Shown one piece after another: positions 35,159 through 45,580 of a stretch of DNA of 64,000 nt (its first letter is position 1; each line of letters opens with the position of its first letter). The DNA lies in contig JAJEKV010000039.1 in NCBI GenBank assembly GCA_021234155.1, positions 1,860,001 to 1,924,000 on the forward strand, in the 5' to 3' direction. The notes under the pieces are model-generated. The model did no database searches, was not told the origin of the DNA, and saw only the letters and a list, made by a program, of their open reading frames with translations. This stretch comes from Isoetes taiwanensis. Its lineage: Eukaryota; Streptophyta; Lycopodiopsida; Isoetales; Isoetaceae. Made by a program: the position numbers and the translations under genes.

Positions 35159-36809
35159 GACGAAGAACGTCGGAGCAGAAAGAACTATGTGGAGAAGGCG
35201 GAGAGCAGAGAACAGAAGACGAAGGCGCAGATAGACGAAAAGGTTTAGGGCGCACAAGTGGAGGCGAAGGGGCATGATGAGGGCGAAACTCCCGGGGGGT
35301 TCACCTCTATATAAGGAGCATATGGCATGTGCGTGCATCAAGTCATGAGAAACCCCTCTGTATACAGCTGACCCTCCATAGAAACCCCTATGTATACGGT
35401 CCCATACTGTTGAAGAATCATACCCGATTCCATACTTTTACACCCAGTGTAAGCACTTCTTGCCCTACCCTCAACCTTATTTTTACGTCCATTTTTCATT
35501 CATGTATCCTATCCTCTACCGTATTTTTACATCCAGCCCGCAAAAGTTACATCCAGTCAGTATTTAGGGTTCTTCCTGGCTTGATTTATTTTTGGAATGA
35601 GGTTTTTGAAACTGGGAGGGATGATTTGTTCAAAGGACATATCTTGCTAAATCATTGTTCGGAAATGCCATATGCCATGGGCCATCGTACCAAGATCAAG
35701 AACTACAATCATGGAAGCTTTAGGCCTAATTCCAGACTGATAAAACATAAAAACAATGAAATAACATGGAATTTTTAATAACAAATAGAATGGAAAATTT
35801 GAAACTCCCACTATTATACCAAAACACGAATGAACATAATAGTGTAATTACCCAAAATGCAAAGGGAGGGAAAATGTTACATTTCAAAAGCTTAGAAGTT
35901 CACCTTCCATTTTCCCTCATTCTACGTGCATCTTAAAAAGTGTGCAAACTAAGACATTGGAGTCACTTTGTGGGCAGCCCTGCTTATTCACATAACCAGT
36001 TGTACCTCATAGTGCCACATATAAAACAAAATGTGGTTCTATTTACATTGTCAAAGTGGACCAAGACAAAACCAACACGCTTTGTTTCCAAAATCAAATA
36101 CAAGGTGTGATACACACCCATGAAGACATCACCAAGAATCCCGCCACAAATCAATGGCTCACTACCCATAAAAGATGATGGCAAACAAATATCAAATAGA
36201 GCAAAGGTATTAAGTACATACCGAAGAGTGGTCCAAATAGGGGGTGCTACATCCAGCCAATCAATCCACTCACACATTGAGCCTGTTTTCCTTCACCAGC
36301 TTGCAGAATGTACTGGAGCACAACAGAATGTACTGCAGAATGTATTGGAGCACAACAGAAAATTATATACCTACACCAAATGCAAAATGCCAAGAAATAA
36401 TAAAACAACCACTACCGCCGGGTGTAAGCTCAAATGTGTTATTTCCAATGGAGCAACTAGACGACCCATGGGACTCTTTGGATCATTTCAATTTCGATAA
36501 CAAATCTGGCAGATCCTCTATAAATAGGCCATACAAGGTTTTCGCCTAACTACCACGCAGACGGTTGATCCGTGAAGTAATAACATTTAAACTCTCTAGT
36601 TTCCGAAACTTGGCATTAAAACTGGCTGCGGGTTGCTCCATAATTGGTTATTTTTAGATGTTTCCGGGATAAGGAGAAAGCTCTCGGTTCAGCCAAGCCT
36701 CCAAAAACCTCGAGTTAACGACCTTCCAAAAGTACCATCGGCTCATCATCAAGCCGTGTGTGTTCAAAGCAGCCAAATGAATGTTCCATATAACTTCTAT
36801 GCATAGAAG

Positions 36810-37067
36810 TTAAAACTTTCTTCTTTGGATCCCCGCAGCCCTCGTTTTTCCAATATCCTTATTATACCTTCTGCCCTTCCCCTTATTGCCCCTAGAAGAT
36901 GACGATTTAGGCCAATTAGATGGCTTGTTGTTAATGGATTGCATTCCTTCCAATACCATGTGAGTCAAGCTCTTGAGTCCAGCCAACTTGTCTACAATCG
37001 ACATGGCTATTGCTTGGACTTGTGCAAAATACACATCAGATTCTATGCTTCTGCAAGGTTCTTTCAT
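36810..37067 (-). other. Possible exon remnant in element D (unrecognised)
   Basis: An 85-codon open frame with a plausible helix (QVQAIAMSIVDKLAGLKSL) and a basic, Ser/Lys-rich end. Another open frame (36277-35984) contains WLDVAPPIWTTLRYVLNTFA. Both may be parts of captured genes on the same strand as the FANCM exon, but no family is recognised. The rest of D (35305-35980, 36300-36800, 37070-37700, 37910-38290, 38850-39138) shows nothing I can name. Confidence 0.3.
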
Positions 37068-37699
37068 GCTTCTTTATGTTCAAAATACTAAGACCGGGTA
37101 TTAGCAAGAACTAAAAATTGCATTCCATGTGGACGCCATGTCATCGTGCATGTTTAGGCGATGACCTATTCTAATAATTACATGACTGTTCTAAGCATTC
37201 TAAGGAAGAAACATCTCATGCGATTGGCACAAACAGGAAAGACACTCACATCCGGTGTGGGCTGTTAAAGCCAAGATCCGCAGCCTTCACTTTAGCTGCC
37301 ATTAACTGCAGGAAGCAACTTATGTTATCTATTTTACTTGCAAAGAAAAAGCCATTCAATTGTTGATATTAAACTTCAAAAGCTATGCAAAAAAATCCAC
37401 CTCGCGAACCACAACGCAATATGAGTAATTCCACGATGCACGATGTGCTTCATCCACCACAAGACAAATTATTTGCTCCTTTGGGCATATGCCCGCAAAG
37501 TCATCAAGCCTAAAAGCGTTAACGTGTGACCATAAACCCTAATAAGCATGTGCCAGAAAAGAACTTTGATCGCTAAATCTCAAAACAGGAATGAGTTCCA
37601 ATGCACAAGGTCTTGATGCACAGTCATTCTAAACCAAGCCCATGCCAAATATTTTTCTCAGACAAAGAAAAAATTCTAATGCCTCCCCTGTTGTCATGT

Positions 37700-37905
37700 T
37701 AGAAGTTTCTTAATGGTACCATCCTCGATTGCAATGACTTCTTATACATCCTCTTGCACAAAAACCCTAAGAAAAAAAGTGTCCTACCTGACTGTATATC
37801 TTTCTCAAGGATTTGTGGAATCACAAAATATACCCTCTTATTTTGCCAAAATTCTACTCTTTGTACAGGATTCATTTGCCCAGTCATGTCAATTGTAAAT
37901 TCCTG
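37700..37905 (-). pseudogene. FANCM-like: FANCM-like DNA helicase exon captured in element D
   Basis: The minus strand reads TIDMTGQMNPVQRVEFWQNK, then RVYFVIPQILEKDIQSG, and then a GTAGG donor site. This is the segment of the FANCM/Hef superfamily-2 helicase between motifs I and II (usual form ...W..KRVFF.TPQVLEKDIQSG). A CCAG acceptor precedes it at about 37901-37905. FANCM remodels stalled replication forks and limits meiotic crossovers in plants. Only this one exon is recognised. It is open throughout, but without its neighbours it cannot make a helicase. Confidence 0.75.
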
Positions 37906-38539
37906 GCAGACAACATCATTTTGCGTAAATCAAAACCCATTGTGCTCATCAATTACTTAACAATAAATAAAAGATGCAATATAAATTGTACTTAATGTGA
38001 AATAACCTCCTCCTCTAGACAGCCACCACAAAAAACAGGGAAACATTTCACTTCGCCACCATCATGGTTTGAATTCCATTTAGGTCTAAATGAAGAGAGC
38101 AACAATCCTGGTAGCAATTCATCTGCCAGATAAAGAAAAACCCCTGCAGCTCTTCTATAAAGGGATGCAAAGATCTACTAGATCCGCATTCATAAGAACA
38201 TTGGTTAAATGTTGCACTTCAACTTATCAATTCATATGCCCCGATTCAAAGTAAACCATTTTGTCCCCTCGATTTCGAGGGATGACTCGGTGGCATTCAA
38301 CTTAAAAAGTGGGCTGTGTCAATTATATTGCATGCAAATGCTAGTCTATGAAGGATATGCAAGCTACAGGTGTCATTGCTTTTAAATTTTGAAGCATAAT
38401 AATACAACTCCAGGCAATAGCAATAGCATGGAGGCCAGTGTAACTCAAAGAAAAACAAAGAATTAGACATGCAAGAACCAACTGCCAATGATGGTGGGTG
38501 GGCATGCAAAGGAATAGACAAGTATAAAATGCCTAGTAG

Positions 38540-38840
38540 AGCTTACCAACTCGAAGTACTTCGTTTGCCCTTTCTCGAAGAAGCGACGCATACAGAGAAA
38601 CAACATCATTGTGAGCTCATATCAGAAATCATCAACTCGAAATATTTTGGGCCTCTCGAGTCCGGACCCACTTGGACCACTCATAACGCTTTGTCCAAGC
38701 GGAGCTTGAGATCAATAGTCCATCAGATTATTCGTGCATTTCCGCTCTTATGCATATATCCTTCTAACGAGGTTCTCGAGGAGTGGAACATATTTCTCCA
38801 ACTTCTGCAGATTCTTTACAATCAAATCAAATGAACACGC
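38540..38840 (-). pseudogene. Exon-like remnant of an unrecognised gene in element D
   Basis: One minus-strand frame is open apart from three stops for about 96 codons, and ends in a GTAAG donor. It reads DLIVKNLQKLEKYVPLLENL, later SVMSGPSGSGLERPKIFRVDD and MRRFFEKGQTKYFEL. The single clean frame with isolated stops and a splice site looks like a decayed real exon. I do not recognise the family; it is not FANCM. A possible following exon lies at 38300-38430. Confidence 0.45.
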
Positions 38841-39152
38841 AGTCAAGCTATTAGAAAGTAAAAAAATGCCTCCGAAACACCAAAATGCCTCCGAAAAACT
38901 TCAAAACATTACCTCCGAAACACCAAATCCTAAAACATTTTTCTGGCAGCAAGCTTCGGATTCAAAGCCCTAGAACGTATTCTTACGCCTTAGCAGCTCC
39001 AAGAAATCCATCCCCTGACCGTGGAAAATGCATACATCTGGGCGCCAAAACGTATGAGCGCCCGCATGTATACGTACTATTGTTTTTTGGAAAAAACCCC
39101 CCTCCCGTCCACGCACATGTATTCTACGGAATACATACGTGAACCCCCCGGG

Positions 39153-39482
39153 GCGAAACTGCAACCGTTGATGATGCCAGGTGGCGAGAGATGCTAAGGA
39201 GGCGATTGAAAGGCAAAAATTTGGCTAAGTCCCCAAACAGTAAAGGGAGTAGCAAGGAACGGTGGAGATGAGATGTGAGAGAATGATCAGATGTGACAGC
39301 TGGCAAAAGGACGCACATTAATGTTCGACGGGCGTGAAAAAAGGAATGTCATTTAATGCTGGCAACTCGAAGTGGGATATCATTAAAACGAATGTGTCAG
39401 AAGGTACCATGGCTAGGTATGCGGCGGGAGAAAAGATTCCCCATTTAGAAACAGCCTTGCATTGCAACCACGTTGGCGAATT
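39153..39482 (-). other. Element A spacer between ORF3 and the antisense promoter
   Basis: Non-coding, with a direct counterpart in B (44766-45110) that is collinear and about 85-90% alike by eye. It is the region between two divergent transcription units: ORF3 to the left on the minus strand and the mini-ORF to the right on the plus strand. Confidence 0.6.
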
Positions 39483-39530
39483 GTCTGATTGGTCCACGTC
39501 AACAGAGAGGTCCTCGGTTGGCTATATAAG
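39483..39530 (+). promoter_or_regulatory. Conserved promoter of the antisense mini-ORF (element A)
   Basis: On the plus strand, opposite to gag-pol, CTGATTGGTCCACGTC (inverted CCAAT box plus an ACGT core) is followed by GGCTATATAAGACGAAC with TATATAAG at 39523-39530. The ATG comes 37 bases after the TATA start. The whole arrangement, including the 37-base spacing, is kept in B (TATATAAG at 45137-45144, ATG at 45174). Confidence 0.65.
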
Positions 39531-39559
39531 ACGAACATTGAGCGAAGCGGAGACATCCT

Positions 39560-39748
39560 ATGGCGCTCAGTATGTCTGCTGCTAGTTTGCATGATAAGTG
39601 CACTATGCCTTCAAACTGTCTGGAGTGGATTACGTGCAAGATGGATTGTCAAGACCTCTGGCGTTGCCACAACCGTGGCCTGGCCATGGACGGGTGGTGT
39701 GTCGATGGCCGAAAGCATCCCGATCCAAGACCAACGGGATGGAGGTGA
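39560..39748 (+). CDS. Antisense Cys-rich mini-ORF of element A
   Basis: 62 codons on the strand opposite to gag-pol, between integrase and ORF3. The B copy (45174-45440) is a homolog with the same start MAL. Shared blocks are CTMP.NC.EWITCKM, C.DLW.RCHNRG and MDGWC, giving six aligned Cys residues, followed by HPDP. There is no signal peptide or membrane segment. The A copy stops early relative to B (88 codons), apparently after an indel near 39740. Known Tat-group elements often carry an antisense extra ORF in this location, but I do not recognise this protein. Function unknown; zinc binding is possible from the Cys/His pattern. Confidence 0.6.
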   Translation: MALSMSAASLHDKCTMPSNCLEWITCKMDCQDLWRCHNRGLAMDGWCVDGRKHPDPRPTGWR

Positions 39749-39818
39749 TTTCGCGACTGCTTGGCCGGGGACCCAGAGCGTAATTACTACCACATCCCGC
39801 GTGATCACCGCCGCCTGT

Positions 39819-40465
39819 GGATAGGTTCTATACGCACAAAATTAAAATTTCGACGATAAAGTTAAAAAATACGCGATTTTTAATAAAATAACGATTTAAC
39901 GTGATAAATACCTCGGGCCGAAAAAAATTTCGCAGACGCCGAAACCTCGATGGAAAGCCGCTGACGCTGAAATTTTTCGCACGACGGGAATAGAAAGAAT
40001 CGGCGCCGAAAGGACAGTTCGACATTCACAGACGCTGAAAGCTGCGGATAGCGCAGACGCCGAAAATTTTTTCACAGACGCTTATCCAGTTCATTTCGCA
40101 GCGAAAAGCAAATATGGTGTTCAAAAAAAAATACGGCAAAAAAACGGCAAAAACATTCGGGCTGTCGAAAGATTTATCGACGCCGAAAAACACTAAATCG
40201 CGTGCAGAAAAAAAAGTCCGCGTCTGTTGTGGCGCTGTTGTTTTCGCAGTGAAAAAAATTTTGGTTTCAGACGCTGTCTCGAAGGTTTCGCGACGCTGAA
40301 AATTTTTCAGCAGACGCCGATATAGTTGTTTTCACAGACGCGAAAAATCTTCCGACGCCGGAATTGTTTTTTGCAGATTTTTTATGCTTTATACGCAAAT
40401 TTGTGTCAGATCATACAATTCATAATGATTCGTGATAAAACGCAGCCAACGTATTGAACCTATCC
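39819..40465. mobile_element. Insert G: MITE-like element with CAGACGC(C/T)GAAA repeats
   Basis: Absent from the equivalent place in B (45405-45425). The ends are inverted repeats GGATAGGTTCTATACG (39819-39834) and CGTATTGAACCTATCC (40450-40465), one mismatch. Inside, the word CAGACGC(C/T)GAAA or close forms recurs about ten times on the plus strand among T- and A-rich tracts. There is no transposase. A target duplication is not clear. Open frames across it are repeat by-products. Confidence 0.65.
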
Positions 40466-40628
40466 TCGCCTCGCTCCTAACCCGGAGTAGAGGGTTTTTC
40501 TTCTTAGGACTTAGTAGATAGGGCTCTGAGCCTGTTTTTGTAAATAGGGCACTGCCCATAGCGGAAATAGATGGGCGCTGCCCACATTTTGTAAAAATCC
40601 CCCCTATATAATATAAATATGCTGCCAG

Positions 40629-41084
40629 TTAGTCACTATCTGTTGTGTTTGTGTCTGGAGCAGCATCTGTTGTTTGATTTTCACTTTCTGGTGTATGAAA
40701 TTGTTTGAGGCGAAAGCCATTAACCAGTGTAGGTAATGGAGTGCCATCTAATTCAGCCAGTTTGAAAACGCTGGGTTGCACCACTTGAACAATTTTATAA
40801 GGGCCAAGCCATCGAAACTTTAACTTGCCTGGAAAAGTTTTGTAACGAGAATCATAAAGAAGAACCAAATCTCCTTCTTGGAATGTTTTTGTCTTAAGAC
40901 GCTTGTCATGTAAAGATTTTTGCAACTGTTGTCCATGAAGAACACGAATGTAAGCATCACGCCTAAGTTCATCCAACTGTTCCAATTGATAAACCCTTTC
41001 TTTGAGTGCAGCAGGCGGATTATGGGCTGTAGCCAGTTGAAAATGGAGGGTAGAAAGAATGTATTCAAAAGGCATGAGAGCTTC
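40629..41084 (-). CDS. pol (integrase): Element A integrase C-terminal part
   Basis: This is the continuation of the integrase beyond the B insertion. It carries MPFEYIL, a helical stretch (LEQLDELRRDAYIRVLHGQ) and the GPY/F module (GKLKFRWLGPYKIVQVV), then LPTLVNGFRLKQF and a polar tail rich in Thr and Asp. No chromodomain follows, as expected for the non-chromovirus OTA group. The open frame ends at 40629. Nearly the same sequence is present in B at 45581-46030. Confidence 0.92.
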   Translation of the reverse strand, partial: EALMPFEYILSTLHFQLATAHNPPAALKERVYQLEQLDELRRDAYIRVLHGQQLQKSLHDKRLKTKTFQEGDLVLLYDSRYKTFPGKLKFRWLGPYKIVQVVQPSVFKLAELDGTPLPTLVNGFRLKQFHTPESENQTTDAAPDTNTTDSD

Positions 41085-41089
41085 TTGAC

Positions 41090-41643
41090 TGTTTGGGGTC
41101 TGGGTTCGGGAACTCCTGGAAGACAGCCCTCTGTGAGGACCCGTGGATCTAACAGGAGAGTCCGGGGGACTATGTCACGCGGGATTTGCAAGAAGAGAAC
41201 AAGAAGAAGAAAACAGAACAAATGAGAGGAAAATGATAAGCTTCCTTGATATCAATGATGAACATACATGAGCTCTCGCAATAGAGAGAAAAACTGGAAG
41301 GAGACAAGACTCAAAACTCATCCAGAACTCATGTGCGAGCTCTAGTCATATATATAGTACAATGGCCTTTGGCCCAATATAGACACTCTGACTGATCTCG
41401 GTGCCGACTCCTGGAAGGAGGCCTGATTTGCAGGAATGCTGGCGGTGCCTCTTGAGGTGCCTGGGATCACGCTGACGCGGGCGGTGATGGCCCGTCACTT
41501 GTCCGAGCGCCTCCTTTTGGGCTGCTGCTTGGTCTTCTGCGGGGCCCTTGATGACTGACCCGTGGTTGACTGTGGATCCTTGAGCTTGACCTGGTCCGTC
41601 GTATGCATGAATAATCCTGCACGGTGAGGCATTGGGACTAACA
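41090..41643 (-). repeat. Element B 3' LTR
   Basis: 554 bp; begins TGTTTGGGG immediately after the target copy TTGAC and ends GGACTAACA. ORF3 of B stops inside it at 41495. Confidence 0.92.
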
Positions 41644-44600
41644 CTCCCCCCACCAAACGACACCTCGAGTGAAGAAAAGGAGGAAGTGTTTCTGAGGGCG
41701 GGAAGCCATCTGTCTGAAAGTGATCCTCACGGGAGTGAGGACGGGCACCATTATGATACTGGCCAATGAGATCCTGGCGTGTTTGAAGAGCAGGAGGTGT
41801 GTTGAGGCCAAGGGCAGGATCTGCATCAATAAGAAATCGAGATCGTACCATGTCTTCAAGGGCAGCATGGGCGTCCGAGGAAACGAACTGACATTCCATG
41901 AGGAGGCAGGTCTGGAGGCCGAAGGCACTGACACTGGCATTCGGATTGCAGTGAAAAATTGGGCGCTGCTGATTTAAGGAGCTGAGCAAGAGGCATTTGA
42001 GAGCAGCACAAAAACCTGCTTGAAGATGAACTGAAGGGTCTGGTGAGGTGGTGGCATTCTGCATAAAGGTGTCGAGACCATGAATCGCATCTGCCGGGCA
42101 TTGCTAACCACGCTCATTAGCAATATAGATCCAATTCGTGGTGGTATCAAGAGTGGCACCCTCCTCCCAATGGGAACGGCGAACAAAACGGGGATCCCAC
42201 CGGAGATCCGTCGAGATCTGAGGTGGAGTCCATCCAGCATGGCCATCCATGACCTTTGTCCAAAAGGGGAGGCGCTAATCAGAAGTCAGGAACCTGGGGA
42301 GTGGAGGAACACCCAGGGAAGCATAGGGAGAAGGAACCATGCCCGTGGGCGTGGGTTGCTGAGCTGTCTCCCTGAATTGACTGACAAGATCCGGATCAAG
42401 AGCTTGACACCAACGATCCCAAAGAGAAGCAGAGAGTTGAGAGTTGACAGGAGGGCTATCCCATCCCGTGGGGACCGTCTTGCTATCCAACAGAGCCCGT
42501 AATTGATTATAACTGGCGAGGTGCTGCATATAAACTTGTGCATAGGGAAGATCCTCGGGATGTCCCAGATTCTTCCTTATCTGTTGCAGCGCTTCCGCTT
42601 GCCAGAGAGGTAAATGATTGGCAAGCCTCGAGGCATGTACCCTCGATGAAGAGTGTGGGTCTAAGCATGATCAGCAAGATATGGATTGTTATCCCGAAGC
42701 AACCATTGCACAGTGGTGGGGTCACCCCGAAAAGAGCGGGCGGCGGCCCATCTGTGAAGTTTTTCCGTGTATCACCTAGATAGAAATCATGAAATATGTA
42801 AGCCATGGGCTGAACAACTCAAGGTGATAAAGCCGGGATCGGCACACGATTGTATGAGATCAAAGACCACAAGGGCACAAAGATAACCCTTTGTCTTCAA
42901 TGGAGAGTTCGCCAAACCAAGAAAACGGGCAAAGAAGGCGTTAGGGAATATCCACAGTCCATCCGCCGCATGCCACTTCAAAAGGAAGAGGTGGCGGCGA
43001 GCAACCACATAATCGTGATAGCAGGAAGGAACTGGGAAGTCAAAAGGCAGTCTATTAATAATGTCGGTATGGCCGTCAAGTTTTGCTTGAGCCTCATCAG
43101 CAGACTGAATAGCGTGCTGCAGCTGTTGTTCAAGGTCACGGATCCGGTTGTCCTTTTCTAGCAGCAGGCGTGATTGGTCACGGACCCGTTTCTGCGAAGT
43201 GTTGACCTGGGAGGAGGATTGCCCTGGTGTATTGAGACGAAGCACGGCAATCTCCACGTCATCAAGAATCTTCGTTTCGCACCTCGTAGTTTCGATCTTG
43301 AAGAGAGGTGAGCCGAGAGGTCTGTGGTAGAAAGCCGAGCCGCCAAGGAGGCAATTTGAGCCGCCCCGCTCTGTAAGGTTTTGAACTTGAGTGCTGTAAT
43401 TATCACAGAGCTCAGAGTACAAGGCGTCGAGCTTAGAAATATCTTTTTCCTTGGCACCCAGAAGAGTGTCTTTGGACTTGTTTTGCTCCAACAAATTCTG
43501 AATTTCTGATTGAGCCGAGCACGTTGATCCGCAAGTTGGCTGACCCGATCCGTGCACTTTTGAGATCCGTATGAGCCTGTAAGAGAGCTCCGTGCTTGTC
43601 TTGAAGTTTGGTCTCCAAAGTTGCAACTTGGGTGTGGCAGCTTTGAAGGTCACGGTGGACCGCATCCGGAGGCCTCTAGTGCCGCTTTGAACCCCGCTCA
43701 TAAGAGCTTCCCGGGATTCTTGTAACTTTAGAACAGCAGCCTTGAGCATCCTGGGCCGATAATCGATACAACGGTGGCGACGAGGGTGTTGTGGTGGTGG
43801 AGCCCGCTTTGTTGCCCGGTTTGTGATGTTTGGGAGATATGGTGTGAACCGGATGGTGTAGCCGAGGAGGAGACAAAGTGACATGGGTGTGCGGATTTTG
43901 GACATGACGGAAGGAAGGCGTGGAAGTGCCAACTTTGTGAGTCCGGGGAAGGGACCGCCGAGTGGAATTATGAGAATTTTGTGGTGTGGGAGGAAAGTAA
44001 TGACGGATGATGGCTTGAAGGTGGCCTCCCACGTAAACTTGAGAAATGGAAGTGGCAACCCGAAGGCGGTCCACTTCTTGGAGAAGACGGTAGAACAAAG
44101 AATTGGGGCCAATCTATGTGGTGGTTGGAGTGTGTAGCATTGGAGCACCATATTATAGAAAGGCTTATTGATATGGGTGTTCTTGATAGAATACCCAAGG
44201 AACTTTCGCCACAGAAACTTAACAAAGGTTTCGTGAGGCTTATCTATATTGGTCAGGCGATGCACATGGGCATGATAAGGAGGTGCACCAAACGCTGTGA
44301 CATCCAGATCCTGTATGGCAGACCATGATAAACAAGGGGTTTGTAAGGGAATCTGGAATACCTCGAAAATCAAATGTTGAGTCAGCGAAATGGTGGTGCC
44401 ATCGACTACTGTGGTGTATCCATGCGGGCTGTTAACGATATTGGCGATGAACTGCTTCAGTTGGTCAGGATTTGGAGCCGGAAGTTCCATTTGAGAGAAT
44501 TCGTAAAGCTTTTGGCGTTCAGCGACTTCTCGATTTGGGCCAACAAGGGCGTCACGGAAAGTGGGCGTCAAGAAGGATACCGACTCGAAAAGAGCCGGGT

Positions 44601-44646
44601 CCCTGGGAGCAGTAGCTTGAAGGGTAGAAAATCTTGGTGCAGCCAT
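41495..44646 (-). pseudogene. Element B ORF3 (env-position, coiled coil, NLS-like tail)
   Basis: Starts at ATG 44646 (MAAPRFSTLQATAPRDPALF) and ends at 41495 within the 3' LTR with KRRRSDK, about 1,050 codons with several frame breaks (near 44090, 43500, 42850, 42550 and 42270). The N-terminal globular part matches A: FSQMELPAPNPDQLKQFIAN, KFLWRKFLGYSIKNTHIN. The middle part has the coiled coil (LLEKDNRIRDLEQQLQHAIQ) and YHDYVVARRHLFLLK. The C-terminal part matches 19614-20600 (QAGFCAALKCLLLSSLNQQ). Presence in both copies, on the sense strand, argues for a real gene of this family. Confidence 0.75.
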
Positions 44647-45136
44647 GGTAACGATTTGCAGAAAAGAAGAGTGATTCAAAGGCGGAGGACGAAAGCCAAG
44701 AACGAAGGCGCAGAGGAACGACAAAGTTTAGGGCGCGCAACTGGAGGCGAAGAGGTATGATGAGGGCGAAACTGCAACCGTTGATGGTGCCAGGTGTCGA
44801 AAGATGCCAAGGATGAGATTGAGAGGCAAAAATTTGGCTAAGTCCCCAAACAACTTAAGGGAGAAGAAATGAACGGTGGAGATGGGTCGTGAGAGAATGA
44901 GCGGATGTGACAGGTGGCCAAAGGACACAGTTTAATGTTGGACGGGTATAAAAAGAAGCAAGGGCATTTAATGCTGGCAACTCGGAGTGAGATATCATTA
45001 AAACGAATGTGTCAGAAGGTACCCTGGCTAGATATGTGGCGGGAGAAAAGATTCTCCGTTTAGAAGGAGCCTTGCATTGCAAACACGTTGGCAAATTTCT
45101 GATTGGTCCACGTCGACTAGCAGTTCCTCGGTGGGC

Positions 45137-45144
45137 TATATAAG
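45137..45144 (+). promoter_or_regulatory. TATA box of the antisense mini-ORF (element B)
   Basis: TATATAAG, 37 bases before the ATG. Preceded by CTGATTGGTCCACGTC at about 45099-45114. Both elements and their spacing match the A copy. Confidence 0.6.
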
Positions 45145-45173
45145 ACGAACCGGGAGTGAAGTGAAGCCATTCT

Positions 45174-45440
45174 ATGGCGCTGAACATGGCTGCTGCGGGT
45201 TTGAACGAAAATTGCACTATGCCCACCAACTGTCAGGAGTGGATTACGTGCAAAATGAACTGTCTGGACCTCTGGCGCTGCCACAATCGTGGCGTGCGAA
45301 TGGATGGCTGGTGCTCCGGGATGGCTGAACATCCTGACCCGATGACCAACGGGATGGAGGTGGTTCTGCACCTTCGCTGGGACCCTGAGCAGAACCTCTA
45401 TCACCTCCTCTGCATTACCTCTGCTCCGAACCCGGAGTAG
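45174..45440 (+). CDS. Antisense Cys-rich mini-ORF of element B
   Basis: 88 codons, opposite to gag-pol, homolog of 39560-39748. The Cys/His-rich core (NCQEWITCKMNCLDLWRCHN, then MDGWCSG) is conserved, followed by HPDP and a C-terminal part lost in A. Despite the heavy indel load of B, this frame is intact. It ends at TAG (45438-45440). Function unknown. Confidence 0.6.
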   Translation: MALNMAAAGLNENCTMPTNCQEWITCKMNCLDLWRCHNRGVRMDGWCSGMAEHPDPMTNGMEVVLHLRWDPEQNLYHLLCITSAPNPE

Positions 45441-45580
45441 AGGGGTTTTTTTCTTCTTAGGCTTTTAGTAGATGGGGCTCTGAGCCCATTTTTGTATATA
45501 GGGCAGTGCCCATAGCGGAAGTAGCTGGGCTGTGCCCGCATTTTGTAAAAATATCCACTATAATATAATATGCCGCCATT

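Larger units (their letters stand above)
35291..39152. mobile_element. Element D: TIR transposon carrying host-gene exons (Pack-type)
   Basis: The ends are perfect 14-bp inverted repeats, CCCGGGGGGTTCAC (35291-35304) and its complement (39139-39152). Weaker inverted similarity continues to about 50 bp (ATGTGCGTG shared). The 8-bp duplication GCGAAACT is at 35283-35290 and 39153-39160. B shows the empty site (single GCGAAACT) at the same place, which confirms the borders. No transposase frame is visible. The interior holds exon-like remnants on the minus strand, one clearly from a FANCM helicase gene. An 8-bp duplication fits hAT-like transposons, but the terminal bases are not typical of hAT, so the superfamily is open. 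Confidence 0.88.

Noticed and set aside
42850-45077. Several plus-strand open frames across element B ORF3
   Set aside because: Antisense shadows of ORF3 with no counterpart in A, unlike the mini-ORF at 45174.
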